Shown in pieces: positions 23,796 through 26,747 of a DNA stretch of 26,747 bases. The translations under genes were made by a program, and so were the position numbers. Source of the DNA: Bacteroidota bacterium (GTDB lineage Bacteria > Bacteroidota > Bacteroidia > Chitinophagales > Chitinophagaceae); assembly GCA_947463975.1 (NCBI GenBank), contig CANHUW010000006.1, positions 1 through 26,747 on the forward strand, written 5' to 3'. Numbering within the stretch: the first letter of the stretch is position 1; the number at the start of each line of letters is the position of its first letter. The notes under the pieces are model-generated. The model did not search any database. It was not told the origin of the DNA and was given only the letters and a program-made list of their open reading frames with translations.

Positions 23796-25448
23796 TTATT
23801 TCCAAGCTTTATATTGGTTAATTAAACCATTGGTTGAACTATCATGGCCTTTCACGGTATCATTATTTCCTAATTCAGGTAATATTTTATTGGCTAATTG
23901 TTTACCCAATTCAACTCCCCATTGGTCATAACTAAAAATATTCCAAATTACCCCTTGTGTGAAAATTTTATGTTCATAACAAGCAATCAAGAAACCAAGT
24001 GTTTCAGGTGTAATTTTCTCGATCAAAAAAGAATTGGTTGGCTTATTGCCGGCAAATACTTTAAAAGGGGCTAAGAATTCTATTTCTTTTGCAGATTTAT
24101 TGGCCCCCTTTAATTCTTCAATAACTTCTGCTTGAGTCTTACCATTTAATAAAGCTTCTGTTTGCGCAAAATAATTACTTAATAATTTATCATGATGATC
24201 TCCAATGGGGTTATGGCTTTTTGCAGGTGCAATAAAATCACAAGGAATCATTAAAGTGCCTTGATGTATTAATTGATAAAATGCATGTTGTCCATTGGTG
24301 CCAGGTTCGCCCCAAATAACTGGGCCAGTGGCATAGTTAACAGCAGTCCCTTTTCTATCAATATACTTACCATTACTTTCCATATTACCCTGTTGGAAGT
24401 ATGCGGCGAAGCGATGCATGTATTGGTCATAGGGAAGGATTGCTTCACTTTGAGCACCAAAGAAATTTGTATACCAAATACCCAATAATGCCATGATGAC
24501 TGGTATATTTTTTTCTAATTTTTCTGTTCTAAAATGATTATCCGCTTGATGAGCCCCTTTCAATAATATTTCGAAGTTTTCGTAACCAATTGTTAAGGCA
24601 ATAGATAATCCAATGGCACTCCATAAAGAATATCTTCCTCCAACCCAATCCCAAAATTCAAACATATTCTTACTGCTAATGCCAAAAGCGTTCACCGCTT
24701 TTTCATTGGTACTTAATGCTACAAAGTGAGTGGCAATATGTATTTCCTCTTTTGCATGTTCCAAAAACCAATTTCTTGCAGTATGTGCATTGGTCATGGT
24801 TTCTTGTGTAGTAAATGTTTTAGAAGCAATTAAGAATAATGTTTCATCAGGATTTACTTTTTTTAAGGTTTCTGCTATATGAGTTCCATCCACATTACTT
24901 ACAAAATATACTTGAATGCCATCCACCCAATAAGGTTTTAAAGCTTCTGTAACCATAACAGGGCCTAAGTCACTGCCACCTATACCAATGTTTACAATAG
25001 ACTTTATTTTCTTACCTGTGTATCCTTTATGCTCTCCACTATGAATGGAGTTGCAAAAAGTTTTCATTTGATTTAAAACTCTTTTAATCTCTGGCATGAC
25101 ATCTGTTCCATCAACTTCTATAGTTTCTCCTGAAAAGTTTCTTAGAGCTGTGTGTAATACTGCTCGGTTCTCGGTTTCGTTGATTGCTTTTCCTTCAAAT
25201 TGTGCTTTAATAGATTTCTCTAAAGAACACTCTTTTGCTAATTGAAATAACAATTGCAATGTTTTGTCGGTAATGATATTTTTTGAATAATCAAAAAGGA
25301 TATTTCCTGTATTGATTGCATATTTATTGAATCTATCTGTATCAGCAGCGAATAAGTCTTTCATGTGTTTACGACTCATCTCTTCTTCGTGATGTTTTTT
25401 CAAAACAAACCATGCTTGCGTCGTTGTTGGATTAATTCTTTCTAACAT
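23796..25448 (-). CDS. pgi: Glucose-6-phosphate isomerase
   Basis: Pgi interconverts glucose 6-phosphate and fructose 6-phosphate in glycolysis and gluconeogenesis. The 550-residue product matches the long bacterial/eukaryotic form (E. coli 549). Key blocks are NIGIGGSDLGPVMV for the phosphate site, FVSNVDGTH, LFLIASKTFTTQETM, and the signature DWVGGRYSLWSAIGL. GEPGTNGQHAFYQLIHQGT has the catalytic Glu and His, and the C-terminal FSYDQWGVELGK has the conserved Lys. It lies 22 bp after the threonine aldolase gene and directly abuts the GNAT gene, which implies one operon, though the functions have no evident link. Confidence 0.98.
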   Translation of the reverse strand: MLERINPTTTQAWFVLKKHHEEEMSRKHMKDLFAADTDRFNKYAINTGNILFDYSKNIITDKTLQLLFQLAKECSLEKSIKAQFEGKAINETENRAVLHTALRNFSGETIEVDGTDVMPEIKRVLNQMKTFCNSIHSGEHKGYTGKKIKSIVNIGIGGSDLGPVMVTEALKPYWVDGIQVYFVSNVDGTHIAETLKKVNPDETLFLIASKTFTTQETMTNAHTARNWFLEHAKEEIHIATHFVALSTNEKAVNAFGISSKNMFEFWDWVGGRYSLWSAIGLSIALTIGYENFEILLKGAHQADNHFRTEKLEKNIPVIMALLGIWYTNFFGAQSEAILPYDQYMHRFAAYFQQGNMESNGKYIDRKGTAVNYATGPVIWGEPGTNGQHAFYQLIHQGTLMIPCDFIAPAKSHNPIGDHHDKLLSNYFAQTEALLNGKTQAEVIEELKGANKSAKEIEFLAPFKVFAGNKPTNSFLIEKITPETLGFLIACYEHKIFTQGVIWNIFSYDQWGVELGKQLANKILPELGNNDTVKGHDSSTNGLINQYKAWK

Positions 25449-25470
25449 ATTTCTTCTTTATTATCTTACT

Positions 25471-26484
25471 TTATAATTGCTTAATTATTTCAATGGTATC
25501 TTGGATATTATCTGATGTAATATCTAAATGAGTTACAAACCTAATCTGAGTAGGGGACATGGCCATGGCTAATACACCTTTCTCTTTTAACCTTTGTGCG
25601 ATTTGGTGCGCTGTTTGATTTCCTGTAATATTAGCAATGACAATATTGGTTTCCACTTCTAAGACAGAGGCAACAAATGGTTTATTCTTCAATGCGTCTC
25701 TAATTAAAAGTGCATTGGTATGATCAATGATTAATCTATCAATATTGTTTTCAAGCGCATATATACATGCTGCGGCTAATGATCCTGCTTGCCTCATACC
25801 ACCTCCTAAAACTTTTCTCCATCTTCTGGCTTTTTTAATAAACGCAGATGAGCCAATTAAAACACTTCCTACAGGAGCGCCCAAACCTTTACTTAAACAA
25901 ATGGAAATGGAATCAAATACTTTCCCATAATCTAAAGGATTTTCTTTTTTATGAACAATAGCATTAAATAGTCTAGCGCCATCTAAATGTAATTGAAGGT
26001 TATTTGCTTTTGCTACTTCTTTAATGGAAATAAACTCATTAAAATCGTAACAGGCGCCACCGCCTCTATTCGTAGTATTTTCTAAACTGATTAATCTGCT
26101 AATGGGTTTATGAACGTCTTCTGGATTAATGGATGCTAATACTTGAGCAGCGGTTAATCTCCCTCTATTTCCTTGTAGTAATTTAACGGAACAACCGGCA
26201 TTGAAGGCAATTCCACCACCTTCGTATTGATATACATGCGACAATTCTTCACAAATAACTTCGTCTCCTGCCTGTGTATGGGTTTTAATAGCTACTTGAT
26301 TGGTCATTGTTCCACTTGGGCAAAAAAGACCTGCTTCCATCCCAAACATTTCAGATATATATTTCTCTAATGTATTGATGCTTGGGTCTTCCATAAAAAC
26401 ATCATCTCCAACGGGTGCCTGATGCATTTTTTCCAGCATTTCTTTAGAAGGTCGGGTAACGGTATCTGATCTGTAATCAATCAT
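25471..26484 (-). CDS. ltaE: Low-specificity L-threonine aldolase
   Basis: This PLP enzyme splits L-threonine or L-allo-threonine into glycine and acetaldehyde. From ATG 26484 the product has 337 residues, standard for the family. It begins MIDYRSDTVTRPSKEML, the usual N-terminus, followed by PVGDDVFMEDPSINTLE, GLFCPSGTMTNQVAIK, the SHVYQYEGGG loop, LENTTNRGGGACY, LHLDGARLFNA with the cofactor-binding Asp, and CLSKGLGAPVGSVLIGS with the PLP lysine Lys199. The frame runs 16 codons further upstream, but those residues do not resemble the family and contain the -7 promoter box. It opens the ltaE-pgi-GNAT operon and diverges from rpoD. Confidence 0.96.
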   Translation of the reverse strand: MIDYRSDTVTRPSKEMLEKMHQAPVGDDVFMEDPSINTLEKYISEMFGMEAGLFCPSGTMTNQVAIKTHTQAGDEVICEELSHVYQYEGGGIAFNAGCSVKLLQGNRGRLTAAQVLASINPEDVHKPISRLISLENTTNRGGGACYDFNEFISIKEVAKANNLQLHLDGARLFNAIVHKKENPLDYGKVFDSISICLSKGLGAPVGSVLIGSSAFIKKARRWRKVLGGGMRQAGSLAAACIYALENNIDRLIIDHTNALLIRDALKNKPFVASVLEVETNIVIANITGNQTAHQIAQRLKEKGVLAMAMSPTQIRFVTHLDITSDNIQDTIEIIKQL

Positions 26485-26488
26485 GTCG

Positions 26489-26522
26489 CGAAGATAAAAA
26501 AAGGGGGGAATAAAGCCCCAAA
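26489..26522 (-). promoter_or_regulatory. Promoter of ltaE, predicting a leaderless transcript
   Basis: On the minus strand, TTTG (26522-26519) is followed 22 bp later by TATCTTCG (26496-26489), one mismatch from TAnnTTTG. Only 4 bp separate this box from the ATG at 26484, so initiation would fall at or beside the start codon. A C run and a T run lie between the two elements. Confidence 0.5.
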
Positions 26523-26583
26523 TATTCAACAAAAAGGGTCTAAATGGGGGTAAAATTCTTCTAAAAGGAGTTTTGGCCTTTAA

Positions 26584-26615
26584 TTTGTCTAATTACTTGA
26601 AAAATAGTACCTTTG
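26584..26615 (+). promoter_or_regulatory. Promoter of rpoD (TTTG-N20-TACCTTTG)
   Basis: TTTG at 26584-26587 and the perfect -7 box TACCTTTG at 26608-26615 are separated by 20 bp, the classical Bacteroidota housekeeping layout. Transcription from about 26620 would give a ~60-nt leader that contains an AATACT (26625-26630)/AGTATT (26641-26646) inverted repeat. Confidence 0.8.
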
Positions 26616-26679
26616 CCGACTGACAATACTATACTATTTTAGTATTTTAGACGTTATCTACATAAAATAAATTCTTTGC

Positions 26680-26747
26680 ATGAGGCAGCTTAAAATTGCT
26701 ACACAGATTACCAACAGAGATTCTCAAGCGGTAGAAAAATACTTACA
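26680..26747 (+). CDS. rpoD: Primary sigma factor RpoD/SigA, first 22 codons; gene runs off the right edge
   Basis: The partial product starts MRQLKIATQITNRDSQAVEK. This is the near-invariant opening of the short Bacteroidota housekeeping sigma factor, which lacks the long region 1.1 of E. coli RpoD and recognises TTTG/TAnnTTTG promoters such as those seen in this window. Only 68 bp are present, so no functional region beyond the N-terminus can be examined. It has a strong promoter of its own class upstream, consistent with autoregulation, and diverges from the threonine aldolase operon across a 195-bp spacer. Confidence 0.9.
   Translation, partial: MRQLKIATQITNRDSQAVEKYL

Noticed and set aside
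26485..26532. Sixteen extra N-terminal residues of threonine aldolase
   Set aside because: The region contains the -7 element and a G/C homopolymer; the conserved start is MIDYRSDTVT.

Overview
The window reads as an ordinary chromosomal core segment of a low-GC member of the Bacteroidota, most likely family Chitinophagaceae (inference from protein flavour; no 16S rRNA gene is present). Supporting signs are the repeated TAnnTTTG -7 promoter elements, two of them paired with a TTTG -33 element at exactly 20 bp, the near absence of Shine-Dalgarno sequences, a DUF3276/PUR-type gene, a long NusB, and sigma factor and serine dehydratase N-termini typical of the phylum. All genes look intact except the two cut by the window edges (groEL at the left, rpoD at the right). 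I see no insertion sequence, prophage, CRISPR array or obvious defence island.

Layout. 1-935 (minus): the groES-groEL chaperonin operon, with a sigma-54-like -24/-12 element rather than a housekeeping -7 box upstream. 1138-3093 (plus): nusB, yajC and coaE, with a strong terminator between yajC and coaE. 3154-5367 (minus): an RlmK-like 23S rRNA methyltransferase and a class I aspartate-type aminotransferase separated by a terminator. 5489-6943 (plus): iron-sulfur L-serine dehydratase. 6948-9397 (minus): a nucleoside transporter of the CNT family followed closely by mqnE of the aminofutalosine menaquinone pathway. 9493-13584 (minus): thioredoxin and DNA polymerase III alpha. 13682-14551 (plus): an NlpC/P60 lipoprotein. 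14553-16854 (minus): lipoprotein MsrA overlapping an exported M1 metallopeptidase. 16952-20450 (plus): a MutS2-type ATPase with no Smr domain, a YhcH/YjgK/YiaL-family protein and a pirin. 20451-20839: an unusually GC-rich non-coding patch, two terminators and tRNA-Ser(UGA). 20840-23289 (plus): an ABC exporter half-transporter and a PUR/DUF3276 nucleic-acid-binding protein. 23304-26484 (minus): threonine aldolase, glucose-6-phosphate isomerase and a GNAT acetyltransferase as a tight operon. 26680-end (plus): the start of rpoD.

The genes are mainly housekeeping: protein folding and secretion, replication, rRNA modification, coenzyme A and menaquinone synthesis, amino-acid breakdown (serine, threonine, aspartate) and envelope maintenance. 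The most useful leads are the altered base-recognition motif of the CNT transporter beside mqnE, the Smr-less MutS2, the sigma-54-like groESL promoter, several predicted near-leaderless transcripts, and the GC-rich patch at the 3' side of tRNA-Ser. I found no convincing wholly new system. Several gene starts were moved inward from the longest open frame, because a promoter element sits inside the extension or because family N-termini begin at the later codon.
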